NCBI GenBank assembly: GCA_012845835.1
Contig: JABAKD010000011.1
Location: 4,324,697 to 4,388,696 of the forward strand
Reading direction: 5' to 3'
Length of the DNA stretch: 64,000 nucleotides
Source: Undaria pinnatifida
Lineage: Eukaryota > Sar > Phaeophyceae > Laminariales > Alariaceae
Shown: piece after piece, positions 1 through 12,251 of the stretch
How the letters are laid out: each line of letters begins with the position of its first letter
Position numbering within the stretch: position 1 is the stretch's first letter
Made by a program: the position numbers and the translations under genes
The notes under the pieces: generated by a model
Database searches by the model: none
Seen by the model: the letters and a program-made list of their open reading frames with translations, nothing else
Told to the model about the DNA's origin: nothing

Positions 1-87
1 AGTACCACGCCGTTAGGGTGGCCGGGGGATACACCGATAACATCGGCTTTTGAAGCACTAGCAAAGAGGCCATCGACCCGCACTTGA
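1..87 (+). CDS. Possible C-terminal end of a protein entering from the left
   Basis: Frame 1 is open from the first base to a TGA at 85-87 (28 codons, mixed composition, ending KRPSTRT). It could be the last exon of a gene upstream of the window. A 28-codon open stretch can also occur by chance. I recognise no family. Confidence 0.2.
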   Translation, partial: STTPLGWPGDTPITSAFEALAKRPSTRT

Positions 88-139
88 GTCCGTGTTGAGT
101 CCGTTCGTTCATTTATTCGGCAAAAAAGGAGAGGAGGGT

Positions 140-360
140 GGGGTGGGCGAGAGGCGCGCGCGGGGGGGGGGGGGGGGGAACCGGGGGAAGGGGGGAGGGA
201 GGAGGGGCAGGAGGGGGGGGCGGAGGAGGGGAGGAGTTGGTGGGTGATCACCGGGACAGCGGGGGGGTGGGGGCGAGGGGAGGCGAGGAGGGGGAGGAGG
301 GGGAGGAGGGGAGGGGGGAGGGGGGGGGGGGGGGGAGGGGGGTCATACCAGGGGACGGCG
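140..360. repeat. G-rich low-complexity tract
   Basis: Near-continuous G/GA sequence with homopolymer G runs, able to form G-quadruplexes on the + strand. The open frames across it are glycine/arginine artefacts of composition. Confidence 0.85.
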
Positions 361-2870
361 CCCCCTCCTGATCGGCAAGTAAGAGGCATCAAAGTAGTTC
401 CCAAGCGTGCGGCGGTTAGACATGGGAGTGGAGGCGTTTGTTGGCTTCGTGCTTGCTTTGGTTTGCTTTGCTTGTGGGTTTTTTGGGAGAACGCGGCGTT
501 TCACTTCGCGTCATGTGATGGCAGGAAAAAATCGAAAGCAAAACAACACAAACGGACGAAACGGCAAAAACAATAATAACAACACCAGAAAATAACAACA
601 TCAGCAAGACCAACAACTACAACAAAAATATCACAACAGACACAGCAACACTACCACCGGCAGCGACAGCAACAACAGCATCAACAGTAACGACGACCTC
701 GAAATACAACAGAAGCATCGATAACAAGAGCAAGCGAAGCAAAACAAAGGTCGACATCTACTCGTAGCAAATAGTAACAAACATCAGCAGCTAGTTTCCA
801 AACGAAGTGATGACACCGATGCCGTGTGGCCGTTCAACCGATATTCCCCTCACACTGCCAAGAGCGATCTGATACCCGCTCGATACGACCACGATACGAC
901 CAAATACCGTACGTCCGGCGATAGCACATTAAACAACAATGGCAAATAACAAATAAGAGAAATGCAAGGCATTAAAAAGTCGCCGTGATTTTCAATACCA
1001 CCGAAGCGTTCATGCATTCAGCGCCCCGACGCTCCCTCCCTTTTTCCCTTTTCCCTCCTTCCCCCTCCCCTCGCCCACCGAAATTAGAACCCCACGCGCA
1101 CCAGGCGAGAGAAAAGTCGTCGACCTATCAGCACCACTCCCCCTCCCCGTGCCTTGCTTCTCCCTCTTGCCTTGTCCAACGTTTACAAAACCAGGCAGCT
1201 CTCGCTGTAGTGAAACAAAAAACCGGGCGCACTCCAGTGCCTCGTGTCGCCAAGTCAAATACACACAAACACGCAGCGCCTTCCAAGCAGCGCCCCCTCC
1301 ATGCCTGTTGCTGCCACAGCCGCTGTTGCTGCTTCATAGCTTTAACCACTAACAAGTACACGTCCCTGTCTACACCTGCCACAAACCACCAACCAACGGG
1401 CCAACCAACCAACCAACCAACCAACCGACCAACCAACCAACCAACCAACCTACACACGAAACCATACCTGCCAAAACAAGATCAAGCTCCCGAGCCATGC
1501 AGCACCCCCCCCCGCGCTCACTCCCGCTCCCGCTCCACCTCCCCCCACCCCTCCATGTCCTACGAAGCCCTCCCCTCCCGCCGATGTCGTAGCCGCTGCC
1601 ATCGCGTCTAAAACCACCGCCGCAGGCGAACTACCTGCGGTAGTGTCTTCCGCCCAGTGCGAATCGGTCGCGAAAAATTCCACCCATACCGCGCCGGCCA
1701 CCGAAATTAGAACTCCCACGCACACCAGGCGAGACATTCGCTCCAAACCACACATGCAGGACAATATCTGCAGCGGGGTTTCCCAACGTTCGCCGTGTTG
1801 GGAGGGGTGGGGGTGATGGAAGAGTGGTGGGAAGGGGGTTGGGTGTGTGGAGTGGGTGTAATCACCGCATCATAAGAGGGGGGAGGAGCGCTAACCGAAC
1901 GGTTCCCGTACTGAGAGGAAGAAGGGGGGAGTAAGAGAATGAGTGGTGGGTAGCGTTGGCTGGGGGGAGGTCTCGTCAACCCTAGGACGACCGTTATTCG
2001 ACGCTCGTCTTTCGATATTGTGGTCCACAAACGAGCCGCCCTCGGATTTCAGCGATGCCATTGTGTGATTAGCTAACACGTAACCAGCACTTTCAGACTG
2101 TCTCCTTCAACACGCCAGCAATATCTGCCACGCCCCTTACTCCCTTCACCCCATTCCTTCCCGTCCTCTTCCTACCTTCCCTCCGACCACCTACCCCCCC
2201 TCCCTCCTCCCCCGCCCTCTCCCTTCTCTCTGTCGGCTTTGCTGCGGCAATGGCACACTCTCATTTTATCCCCGTATAAAAACCAGATGTACGTACTGCA
2301 TCCCTTCTCACCATGGCGAAGACGGGGATGGAAGGCTGCATCACCCCGAAGGCCGTTGGGTTAAAATGCCTGCCGACCAGAAAAGAAAAACCCACACCCA
2401 CCATCCCCGATCCCCGGGAGACGCGTGGAAAAAGCGGTTCGACGTGCACACGATCGGCGGCAAAAGCGCAGAGCGGAACGAAGCGAAATAGAAAGTCAGA
2501 CCTGTGCGCCATGTAGAAGCGGAAACTGACTGACAGCAAAATGGGCTGCAGTACCAGGCATCAAAACATAAAAGAAAAAACACACCAATACCAGGGAAAA
2601 AAAAACATATGTATACTGAAGCGAGAACAAACAACGCGGCACATATAATACCATTATGGTTGTGAAATGTAAGGACCGTTTGGGTAGATATAGGACGATT
2701 GGAGTACCAATGTGATATCCAAACGATGCTTATATTTACGCCCTTAAAGGTATTGAAGTAAATACCAACATGTACACAAGGAGAACAAAGAACGTTCGAA
2801 TAATCATATATCACAGCAGACACACAGAGAAACAAATTCTCTAGGCCTGTCTCGCTGATATTTTGCGTTA
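361..2870. other. Intergenic, no gene supported
   Basis: Contains ACA/CAA-rich sequence at about 540-720, a CCAA/ACCA tetranucleotide run at about 1,383-1,452, C-rich and pyrimidine tracts at about 1,020-1,180 and 2,130-2,230. Open frames are short or low complexity and I recognise none. Confidence 0.6.
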
Positions 2871-3600
2871 TGAGAGGGGATGGGGGGAGGGGGGGGGGGG
2901 GGGGAGGCGTCTCTTGCAGGATTAAGTCACGTTGCTTCATACCAGGTATGTTGTATCTGCCGGCCGGGGGGGGGGGGGGGGGGGGGCAAGGAGCTTCGAA
3001 TACCCCCCTGCCTCTGTCTCTGTTTCTCTCCCCCTTCTGTCTCCCTGTCTGTCTGTCTGCTGTATCTCTCGTCCCCCCCCCTCTCTCTCTCCAGACACCC
3101 CTTCTCCCCCCCCCCCGCCCGCCCTCGTCATGGCCGAAAAAAAAGGCTTTGGAATGGCCGAGTGGGCCCCGGGAGCGGACGGAATTCCCTGATCATTTGA
3201 GAGTAAGCACCCCCGTACACTCTCTTCCTCCCCCCCTCCCGCTGTACCTCCATGATCTCTCCCCATACCCCACCCCCCGCCTCCACCTGCCGTAAAAACC
3301 CGACTTAGTCCGTCTCGGCAGTGGGGATGCGACGGCATATGGTCTCACGACTACGGCAATCATGATCACGAGCACAACCCCCCCCCCCCCCAAGCATGGT
3401 CGGTGAAAATCTGACGTCCTCCGTCCCGGCGCTGTAGGGACGCGAGAGTCTCATACGCCTACGGCAATGCGTGACACGAGTACGCCCCCCCCCTCCAATC
3501 TCTGTGGTCTTCAGACTACGGTTATAAACTAAATTGATTACGCCTTTCCCCCCCGCCCCCCCCCCGTTCTCGTTCTTTACCTCCTATCTCTCCCTTGAAT
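2871..3600. repeat. Homopolymer-rich region with two SINE 3'-end fragments
   Basis: G-runs at about 2,888-2,905 and 2,965-2,985 and several C-runs. Two diverged direct copies at about 3,300-3,395 and 3,405-3,500 resemble the 3' end of the SINE found in full at 53,225-53,800 (the GATGCG, ACTACGGC and GAGYAC blocks followed by a poly-C tail). Each fragment ends in a C-run, as expected for a 5'-truncated retrocopy. Confidence 0.55.
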
Positions 3601-4139
3601 GGTGCCCAAAAATAAAAGTGCACTGTAAATGATTACCTGAGAGCAAGAACCGCCCCCACCACGTTCCCGCAGCTGGCAAACCCCATCCACAGTATGCGGA
3701 CGGCGTGCGCCGGGTCGAGGGCCACTTTGCCGTCCATTCTTCTCCCACATCGACGACGGCGACGACGACGACGACGAAAAAACGGCGACGAAGTATCGGT
3801 CCAACAAATATTCGTGTAAGCTGTCGCTAGGATTTCGCTTAGCAGGATATTTTTAACTGCCGTCAGATTTTGTGCGCTGGTGGTGGTCTGTAGGCGGTCA
3901 TAATAGTCACCTCGAAAGGAGCTCGTACCTATTTTTTAAAGGCGGTGAAACTCGAATATAAAACATAGGGACCGCGACCCGGGGAAAAGAGCGCAACCTT
4001 TTTATTGGGACCCAGGTATTGTAGAGACCAGAAAAATGTTACCAGGTAAGTGCGGTGATGTCTAATCAACCGCCCACTGCTGTAGTGTGAGCGCGAAGCA
4101 GGTACGAGCAGCAAGAACAATCACGCCGCGCGCGAGTCG
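3601..4139. other. Intergenic, nothing recognised
   Basis: Unique-looking sequence with a short CGA trinucleotide run at about 3,750-3,780. No gene or repeat family recognised. Confidence 0.5.
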
Positions 4140-4715
4140 TACGACTTCGACCGCATCTACACGACCGCCATCTACCGAACGCCCTCTACAGACCGTTGTC
4201 TACCAAGCGCAGCTACCGACCACTGTTTCCTGACCGCGTCCATCAATCGCCGTTTAACAAGCGCCGTCTACCGACCATCATCTATTGACCGAGCCTACGG
4301 CCGCGTCTACCTATCATTATCTACCGACCGTCGTCTAACGACCGCCGTCTACCAACCGCATCTATCGACCATCATCTACCGACCGTCGCCTGCCACCACC
4401 GTATACCGATTGTTACCTACCAACCAACCGTTTACCGGCCGTCATGCACCGACCGGCGTCTACTGATCGCCAACTACCGATCGCGTGTTCGACCGCGTCT
4501 ACCGACCGCCGTCTAAAGACCGCCGCCTACCGACCGCCGTCTACCGACCGCGACTACGGACGACATCTATCGACCGCCATCTACGACCGTGTCTAACGAC
4601 CGCGTCTACGACCACGTCTACCGATCGTCATCTATCGACGGCCATCTACCAACCGCCGCCCGTCTACGAATTGCCGCCTATCTACCCACCGCAGTCTCAC
4701 CCAACACTGCCGTCT
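4140..4715. repeat. Degenerate minisatellite (CTACCGACCGCCGT-like)
   Basis: About 575 bp built from imperfect 10-15 bp units around GTCTACCGACCGC. Units vary by single substitutions and small indels, so the array is old. The open frame at 4,485-4,811 only reflects the repeat. Confidence 0.85.
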
Positions 4716-7190
4716 CGCACAAGTAGCTTGCCAGACGGAAGGGGATCAAAAGTTAGAAATTCCCTTCCCCTGCCTGGCTTGTCGCATGCGCTACTATATA
4801 CTACCGGGTGATAATCCATTTGAGGGTTCACAGGGAAGAAGCTTCGAAAAAGAACGACACTTACATCATCCATCACACGAATCAGCCCGGGTTGGCTGGG
4901 GTAAGGGATGTGTCCGGAGGGCAACGGTACGGATAATTGCGACAAGTACGCAGCATGCTGATACTTGCAGTGCTGCATGTTCTTGTTAATATTATTACAA
5001 GGCTGATAAGACCGCATTCGCCGCCGGTTAGGTCGTAATACCCGGGCTCCAAAAGGGTCAAATGCCAAATGCTGTTGTCTGTACCTTCGAGCGATGGCGA
5101 ACATGAGCACCGTCGCGCAAGCTTCCCTGGACATGGCGAGGGCCACGGCGTTGACTCCGTCGTTGAGCGCCACCTTGGCCAGCACGTGCCACCCTGAGAA
5201 GCAGATCTTCCGACGCAGCACAAGTAAAGCAGCAGAAGTATACAGCAACAACAGCAGCAGTAATAACCGCAGCATGATGAGAAATAGCAGCAAAAACGGC
5301 AGCAGTAACGTTGTTGGCAAGAAAGCAAAGCATTTTTTTGCAACGTGTTACCGCTGTTGCTGTTGTTGCTGTGACATGCAAATCTTACCCTTGTACTTGC
5401 TTGTACATTTGTTATCCAATCTAAATCTATTACCTGGTACTAATAAATTATGATTACTAATGTCATAGCCCTTAGCTTCAGCCCGTTCGCCACGAATACT
5501 CGTTCTTGCCCTGTGATACAGTAGTACCAGCCAGTGCATGATTGGGACAGGAAGTTTGCATCAATATCAGCGGCAGTCTACAAGTAGCAGCAATACCAGT
5601 AGTACTGACAGTGGCAGTAGTACTGGAGAAGCACTCAGGTAGGGCGTACAGGCAGGGAGGTACGCAGGAGGCATCACCAAACGAACAACCAAGCAAAATT
5701 CAGGTGGGGTCCCGGGTTGTTGGCACGATGCTCTCTGCCCGCTGACTCGTGCTCGTGACTCGTGCTCGTGACTCGTGCTCGTGCAATAGCTTAGTCTTAT
5801 CAATAGTCAAATCGAAGCATACTGCTAATAATCACACATCGTCGAAATAACAGCGGAGGAAGTTCACGGATGGAGTACTCCGTCGTGCTGCTGCCTTATG
5901 TGTGAGTGGAGCACAGCATATCGCCGGTAAAGGCACGAACTGAGGAACTTGTGGGGAGAACTAGGCGATAGGTCCCGTACATACGCGAAGGCGGGCGGAG
6001 GAGGTGTACTATCTATCTACAAGCTTCAAGACTGCCGAACTCTCGAAATGATATGCTTTCGTCTCGCTTTCGGGGTCGCAACAATCTGTCACAAAGTTGC
6101 GCAAGTAGTCTACACTACGGTCGTACTCTCACACCAGCAGCAAACAGCTGGCAAGAACAATCGGACCCCAAGAGAGAAAGGCCTTGCAAGTGCATTCGGA
6201 CCTCCTCTTCCTTTCGTCCGCAAAGCCTGGACAAAGCACAAACCGACAAAGATGGATCGAAGCATGCCTCTAGAAGATGCACGTGCTTGCCTCTCCTCCC
6301 CACGTAACCAGGTGCACGTGCATGGCAGGCAACACCGCCAGCAAACAAACCACATGTCACGATTCGTGCGAGTACCAGCGGCCCACTACGAGGCAATCCT
6401 GTTTCTATTTTGAGAAAAAGAAGTCAGCAGTTGTTGCCGGCTGAGGTGCAAACCTGGACGGAGAAGAGGACCAGGTGGACGATAACGCTGTTTGGCTTTG
6501 GTTTGTCCATCCCTCTGATACCACCATCCCCGAAAAATCTCGGGCCCACGGCCCTGCTCATCCTCCCTGCGAGCGAAGCGAATGCTCCGAGCTCCGAGTC
6601 CTCTCTCGTCTCTCTTGATTCTTGAAATTCTTGTTGGTGGAGTTCAAATTATCACGGAAGGCTTTTTCTTGGCGGGATTCTTGAACGGAATGTCAACCAG
6701 AAAATGGTCGCAGCGGCCTCAGGCCTGCGGCAGCATCAGGCTCGGACTCCAGGCTGCTGCTGCTGTCTTCGCGCCGAACCATGAGCTCGTTCGCAGGGAA
6801 GGGAGAGAAAACTAAGGGGAAGGGAGGTGGAAAGGGATCGAAGACGAAGGGGCCTGGCAACGATGCGCAAAAGGTGCTTGTGTCTGACATTTATTTCAGC
6901 AGTACTGCAAGCCTAGTCAACCCTCTAGGTCTATACCTACTGGCATGATATGTTCCATGTCAAGTTGCGTTCGTGCGGTCGAGGGCAGCAGCAGCTTTGC
7001 CGGCCGCTCTGCAGGCTCTTGTGTGTCGTTGTGCTCACAGACACCCCGTTGTTTCCTCCCGGCCCTCAGACGAGCTTGTTACGTCGTTAGTATCATATCA
7101 CCAACGCTCAATGAGTGTACATGCAGCAGTACTACACAGTTCACAATCACAACAGCAGCAGAAGCAGCAGTAGTGTGTGTCCGCCCCGAG
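4716..7190. other. Intergenic, no gene supported
   Basis: Open frames exist (for example 154 codons at 5,949-6,413 +) but none has a recognisable domain or convincing splice partners. Scattered CAG/CAA-type triplets occur at 5,225-5,375. Confidence 0.45.
5744..5782. repeat. 13-bp tandem repeat, 3 copies
   Basis: Three perfect copies of GACTCGTGCTCGT at 5,744-5,756, 5,757-5,769 and 5,770-5,782. Confidence 0.95.
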
Positions 7191-7194
7191 ATGC

Positions 7195-7385
7195 AACATT
7201 GCTTCTGCGACCAGGTTCATCAACCTAACTACCAGGTACTTGTAACCTGGTACAGCAGTAGTACCACTATTATAAAAAATGAAAATACACTCCAGCTGTG
7301 AGATCGAAGATTTCGTCGAAACTCATCTTTGCAAGCTGTGTGTGATACTCCGATCGCGCGCATTACGAGTTGTGTGTCCTCATTA
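7195..7385. repeat. Dispersed repeat (family G)
   Basis: Contains the block CCAGCTGTGAGATCGAAGA, then TTTCGTCGAA and GCAAGCTGTG. Matching segments occur at about 17,140-17,262 and, more diverged, at 39,185-39,265 and 8,520-8,620. No coding capacity seen; nature of the element unknown. Confidence 0.6.
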
Positions 7386-7439
7386 AGGATATAGGTCGGC
7401 GACTCCCCTTACAACTACAGCAGTGTAGCTATCAGGGTC

Positions 7440-8130
7440 AACAGGATGATTTTAGTCAGTCTGTGCGCGGAAACTATAAAACCCGTTTTTGAGGGGGACA
7501 AAATCTGACAGCTGTGAAGGGAAGTGTATCCTTTTATCAAGTGAATCTTGTAAGTCGAATAACCGGTGAGGGGGGTGGGGCGGAGTTTTGAAGGACGTGG
7601 GGGCCTGGTTTTGATCAAAAGCGAGCGGGTTTGGAGGGGGGGGGGGGGAGGGGGGGGGAAGGGGCAATTTGTGCATGGAAGCTATAAATCCTTTCGAGGG
7701 GATAAATCTGACGGTTTTGGCACCAGTATATTATTGGGGGCGGGGGGGGGGGGTTGGGGCGGGGGGCGGGGGGGGGCGGGGGGGGCAGCTCAATATGTGC
7801 CTGGAAACTATACATTATTTTGAGGGGATAAATGTGACGGTTTTGGAAATAATACATCAGTTTATCATGTATATCCTGGGGTAAGTCGTACAATCAGTGA
7901 GTAAAGAGAGGGTGGAGTGTTCGAGGGGGTGGGGTTGGGATGGGTTGGGGGGGAGGTGGGGGGTGTGGGGGCGGGGGGGGGGGCGGGGAGGGTGGGGGGG
8001 GGGGAGGAAGGGCTTTAGGTGAGGGGTTTGTTATACGTGTGGTGCTAGGTCTAGGCGATGGTGCGGGTGATGGGGAAGAAGGGGGCGTTCGAGGCGGGGG
8101 GGGGGGGGGGGGACACAGCGGCATGGATGG
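7440..8130. repeat. Three diverged direct repeats separated by G-runs
   Basis: A block containing AACTATAAA, GAGGGGATAAAT and CTGACGGTTTTGG recurs at about 7,468-7,570, 7,678-7,735 and 7,800-7,900. G-rich tracts (7,636-7,665, 7,740-7,790, 7,925-8,115) with many G4-capable runs separate the copies. Confidence 0.65.
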
Positions 8131-8754
8131 CTCTCGAAAGATAATAGTATCATAATCGTCTCTAGACGTTGGTTGTCCCTACCACTCGTATTTGCTTTAC
8201 AAGTAGTTGGTTGACAGGGGGTGGGGGGGGAGGAAGCGTTTTCGTTAGCTTATTTGGGTGCTTGCGAGGAGCTTGCATAACCAGCTGCTGTTGCGCGTGC
8301 GGGAGACAAAAGTCCCCCGTTGACCGCTTTGCGATCGCTCCCAGTCCACGCTGCTGCTGCTGCTGCTGCAGGCAATTCTTGACCATGTCCATGCCATGCG
8401 TAAATTTAAATTTGCGCACAAGCGTGGTATGTACGTAGGGCGTACGAGTATCCGTCACGAGGTCACGCGTACACGCCCCGTCGCCCTTGACACGTGACTG
8501 CCTTGTTTCTAATTTTGCAGAATTGTTGTAACTACGCCAGCTGTGATGAGTTCGACAAATTCTCGCAGGGTCGACCTACGTGATACACCGGCCGCTCGTT
8601 GTCTTGAGTAATCAATGTTAACACATACCTGGTAGCATTTTTGGCGACGCCAAAGAAGATGGACCACGTTCGAGTTACCCGAAGCGTCCGACCACCAACA
8701 AGAAAAAAACGAAGCCTGGTCCGGCGTTTTCTTGCCAATTACGATTATAAGGCC

Positions 8755-10430
8755 ATTTCTTATGCGGTCGGATTCCGCCAGTCGGAAACGGCCCTTTTCG
8801 ACTGGACTTTTTTTCGACTGTATTCTTCTGGTCCTTCTTCTTATCGTCAATCGAGTCGATTTAATAGTTTTTGTGCTCTTCCTAGAGGCGGTTGGTGTGA
8901 GGGAGTACTGCTGTACAGCAGTCGGAATCGGTTGGCAGCTCTGTGCTTCGCGCTTTCTCCGCGAGCAACGGCTCGGCGAACCCTCGTCCCAGCGAGTTGG
9001 TGGCTTTGGGCTGAGCCGAAAGCCGCCAAAGCTACGTTCGTGGAGTTGCACTCAGCCGCCACAGCAGCCGCAGCCGTTGTTGGCAACATGGGATCGAGAC
9101 CGCGCGCTGCTGCCGTCGTGTGATTGTTTGTTGTTGTTCTCACATTAACTCGCATAATCAAGTCCGTGGTCACAGGACAGGCTCCAGTCACTCTGGAGCT
9201 GGGGAATACCCCAGGGAAAACACACACACAACCCAACGTGGTACACGCATATATCACAGTGTGATACTCGCTGCTGGCGAGCAAAACTAGGAATGCGCCA
9301 CGCTGACTTGCTGCGAGAAGCAACAGCTGAGATAGCCAAGCCAGCGTCAGCGCCTTGTATGATACTGCCGTGTGGTACTTGGTATGGGTGTGTGGCCGTG
9401 TGGCCGTGTGGCCGTGTGGGTGTGTGTTTGGTGGTGGGATGAGCGATGCAATCGGTTAAAAAAACACGTGTAAAACTTTTTCGACTGAGTTTTTCGACCC
9501 AGTCGAAAAAGTCGAGTTTTTCGACTGGATCCGCCAGTCGGAAGTCTCAGTCGGAAAAAGTTGAGTCGAAAAAGCCCTTTTTCGACTGCGTAAGAAAGCC
9601 CGATTTTGGCTTCAGTCGAAAAAGGCCGTTTTCGACTGACAAATCCGACTCCATAAGAAATGGCCCATTTCTTGCACAGTCGGATTCCGCCAGTCGAAAA
9701 ACGGCCCTTTTCGACTGGACTTTTTTTCGACTGGATTATTCGGGTCCTTCTTATCGTCAGTCGAGTCGATTTTATAGTTTTTGTCTGCTGTACGGCGCTC
9801 GAAACTCGGTTGGCAGCTCTGTGATTCGCGCGTTACTCGCGAGCAACGCGTGCTTCACGCGCGACCAACCTTCGTCCAAACGGGTTGGTGGCGTTGGGCT
9901 TAGCCGAAAGCCGCCAAAGCTACGTTCGTGGCGTTGCACTCAGCCGAGAGCCGCCAAAGCTACAGCAGGCGTAGCCGTTGTTGGCAAAATAGCATCGATA
10001 ACGCGCGCTACTGCTGTCGTGTGATACATGCTGCTGGCGAGCGGAGCTTGGAGTGCACCACGCTGACTTGCGGCGAGAAGCAGCAGCAGCAGTGATGGCC
10101 AAGGCAGCGTCGGCGCTGTTGTATGATACTGCTGTGTGGTACCTGGTATGGGTGTGTGGGCGTGTGGGTGTGTGTTTTTGTGGTGGGATGAGCGATGCGA
10201 TGGGTTCAAAAAACAGGTGTAAAACTTTTTCGACTGAGTTTTTCGACTGACAGATCCAGTCGAAAGAGTCAAGTTTTTCGGCTGGATCCCTCTGTCGGAA
10301 AACTCAGTCGAAAAAAGTTGAGTCGAAAAAGCCTTTTTTCGACTGTGTAAGAAAGCCCGATTTGGGCTTCAGTCGAAAACGGCCGTTTTCGCCTGACAAA
10401 CCCGACTGTATAAGAAATGGCCTAACTACA
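8755..10430. repeat. Large tandem duplication rich in TTTTCGACTG/CAGTCGAAAA
   Basis: Sequence at about 8,770-9,445 is repeated at about 9,680-10,195, and 9,445-9,650 is repeated at about 10,195-10,425. The offset is about 910 bp before 9,120 and about 750 bp after 9,260; the difference is explained by a small insertion at 9,125-9,258. The region is dense in both orientations of TTTTCGACTG, so single strands can fold into many hairpins. Confidence 0.75.
9125..9258 (-). mobile_element. 5'-truncated retroelement with AAC tail and 7-bp TSD
   Basis: A 134-bp insertion flanked by GTGTGAT at 9,118-9,124 and 9,259-9,265. The paralogous unoccupied site, with a single GTGTGAT, is at 10,019-10,025. Read on the minus strand the element ends in GAGAACAACAACAAACA, an AAC-rich tail. 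The same 3' part forms the end of the longer insertion at 32,203-32,858. Confidence 0.8.
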
Positions 10431-10789
10431 ACGGAGTTAAAGTACAAATGGAGTATATCCCAGGGAGGAAGGAAGGGGTTTCACTTTTTGTGCTCAACGT
10501 TTTTGGCCGGGGTTGAGCTCTCCAAGCGAGGAGGGCCTACCGTCTACCGGTTAGTCTGATACTGCCACTAGTATGATACTTCGAAGTATATCAATAAGGA
10601 CTATAAATACAAGTAGCGCGTAGATGAAGTGTTGGTCGAATTGCGCGATTGAATGCCTTCGAGGTCATGTCTCGGGTGAGATGTTGAGCTCCTCATTGTT
10701 TGGAGCTCCGGGATTTTCTGCTGCATCTCTTGCCATGAGGGTGGGAAAATCGGTCGCCTAGAGGTCACTCGTACGACTTCCTGCGCAGT
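10431..10789. other. Intergenic, nothing recognised
   Basis: No gene or repeat family identified here. Confidence 0.4.
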
Positions 10790-10960
10790 CCCTCTTTTTG
10801 GTTTGGATCTGGGCTATACGGTAGGGGGGGCGGGGGCGGAGTACCCCCACTTTTCGCTACCGGGTCTGAGCCACCCGCACAGGTGGCTCTGTACCCCACT
10901 GACGAAAACACGTTAGGTGATTGGTTTGGCGGAGCGTAGCTAACCATCCCGTTGGGGATT
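10790..10960. repeat. Dispersed repeat (family D), copy 1
   Basis: Shares GAGCCACYCGCAC, GTGGCTCTGTACC-like and TTGGTTTGSCGSAGC blocks in the same order with 63,125-63,245. No coding capacity seen. Confidence 0.55.
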
Positions 10961-11226
10961 CATGCCTTACGGTGATCCATTGTTAACAGGGAAAAATGCC
11001 TTGTCACGGTGCAAAAAATTCACCGGAAATTTCTCATGATTTTCGCAATATCTCGGCCAAAACATCATATTTTTTTTATTTTTTTATTTTTGCGCCGTGA
11101 GTGTAAGGCCTATGCGAACAATCCAAGCTATTGTTTACTGTTATCGACGAAGAATTGACAGAGTTATGACCCCATAGGCATTAAATGACCCCTGTTGACA
11201 ATGGATCTCCGTAAAATCGTAAAATT

Positions 11227-11515
11227 TTAAGCAGCACAAAGCCTATGACCGCAAGGGAACATTGTATATAAAAATGGCCGCTTTCGGCCCGGACTCGTTG
11301 GAGCACTACCATCAATAGAGGTAGCTGGCACCTGGTAGGTGTGAGAGGCGTGCAAACCATCCCTTTGGAGATTCAGATCGTAAAATTCAAAGCAGCACAA
11401 AAGCCAATGACCGCAGGGGGACATTGCATAAGAAAATGGCCGCTTTCGGCCCAGACTCGTTGGAGCACTACCATCAATCGAGGCAGCTGGCACCTGGTAG
11501 GTGTGAGAGGCGTGC
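11227..11515. repeat. Tandem duplication, about 160-bp unit
   Basis: The block AAGCAGCACAAAGCC through GGTGTGAGAGGCGTGC at about 11,229-11,352 is repeated at about 11,389-11,515 with few differences. Both copies contain ATGGCCGCTTTCGGCCC and GGCACCTGGTAGGTGTGAG. Confidence 0.85.
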
Positions 11516-11557
11516 TCGAGCGAGTGACCCCGAGCCACTGCAACAAAAGGTCCTTAA

Positions 11558-11639
11558 CCCCTTTAGAGCCCCCGAACCCCTCCCTATACTAAATCCAAGT
11601 AATTTTGTCCCCAAAAACGGGTTTCCAGTTGTAAAGGGG
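11558..11639 (+). mobile_element. piggyBac-like MITE (TTAA-flanked), copy 1
   Basis: An 82-bp element lies between TTAA at 11,554-11,557 and TTAA at 11,640-11,643. Ends are inverted: CCCCTTTAGA on the left and TGTAAAGGGG on the right. TTAA target duplication with ends starting CCCY is the hallmark of piggyBac-type transposons; the element has no coding capacity, so it is non-autonomous. Related copies are at 34,626-34,706, 16,480-16,568, 12,201-12,247 and 29,572-29,652. Confidence 0.75.
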
Positions 11640-11734
11640 TTAAAAAGGGCCCCCCCCGTGGCATTGGTTTATGATACAACAACCGCAAAACAACACATGC
11701 AGTTAGCGGTACTCATAGGATCAGCCGGTCGCCC

Positions 11735-12020
11735 CGGTGGCGTATCAGGTTATACTCGAGCCCGGTATAGGTTAGTTTCGTGAGTTCGAATCCCCCCGAG
11801 TGCATACTCGTATAAATTCGTGGGGACTTTTTCCTTGCGCACATATTGACTTGCGGAAATCGCGAGAGCGTGAGTTAGCAACACTCGATGAAAAATCGAC
11901 GAGCAGTGGGATTGCTGAACCCCATGCGCGATAAAAATTGAAGGCAAGAACCGAGGGGGGGAGAACGGACGACACCTGTGCCCACGGCTTGTCCAGAAGC
12001 TGGAAAGTAGATATGTGAAA
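11735..12020 (+). mobile_element. tRNA-headed SINE
   Basis: Starts with a Pol III-type A box (TGGCGTATCAGG) followed about 30 nt later by a B box-like GAGTTCGAATCC. The T-arm does not pair well, so it is a tRNA relic rather than a tRNA gene. The body from about 11,850 (CGCGAGAGCGTGAGTT, GACGAGCAGTGGGATTGCTG, CCAGAAGCTGGAAAGTAGAT) ends in an A-run near 12,020 and recurs without its head at 30,152-30,345. Confidence 0.65.
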
Positions 12021-12200
12021 AAAAAAGTAGAATAGTGTCTCCCTCTGTACCTCCGTGTTAATCTATCCACTGGTTGTATGAGTGCACTCACTGACCGGCG
12101 CGACCTTCTTGGTGATTCGTGTCCAACCAACTACTCGTGCTCCTGAGCCAAGCACCTCTCCCCTCTCGCCCGCCCAGTATTGTTGTGAGGCACACCCATT

Positions 12201-12247
12201 GAATTCAAGTAAAATTGTCCCCGAAAGGATTTCCAGTTGAAAGGGCG
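12201..12247 (+). mobile_element. piggyBac-like MITE, partial right end
   Basis: Matches the right half of the element at 11,558-11,639 (AAGTAAAATTGTCCCC, TTTCCAGTTG, AAGGGCG) and abuts TTAA at 12,248-12,251. The left end is not recognisable. Confidence 0.55.
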
Positions 12248-12251
12248 TTAA

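Noticed and set aside
5949-6413. 154-codon plus-strand frame
   Set aside because: Mixed composition but no domain, no splice partners and no supporting context.
11735-11810. tRNA gene
   Set aside because: A and B boxes are present, but the T-stem and acceptor stem do not pair, and the sequence continues into a repeated body ending in A-runs, which fits a SINE.
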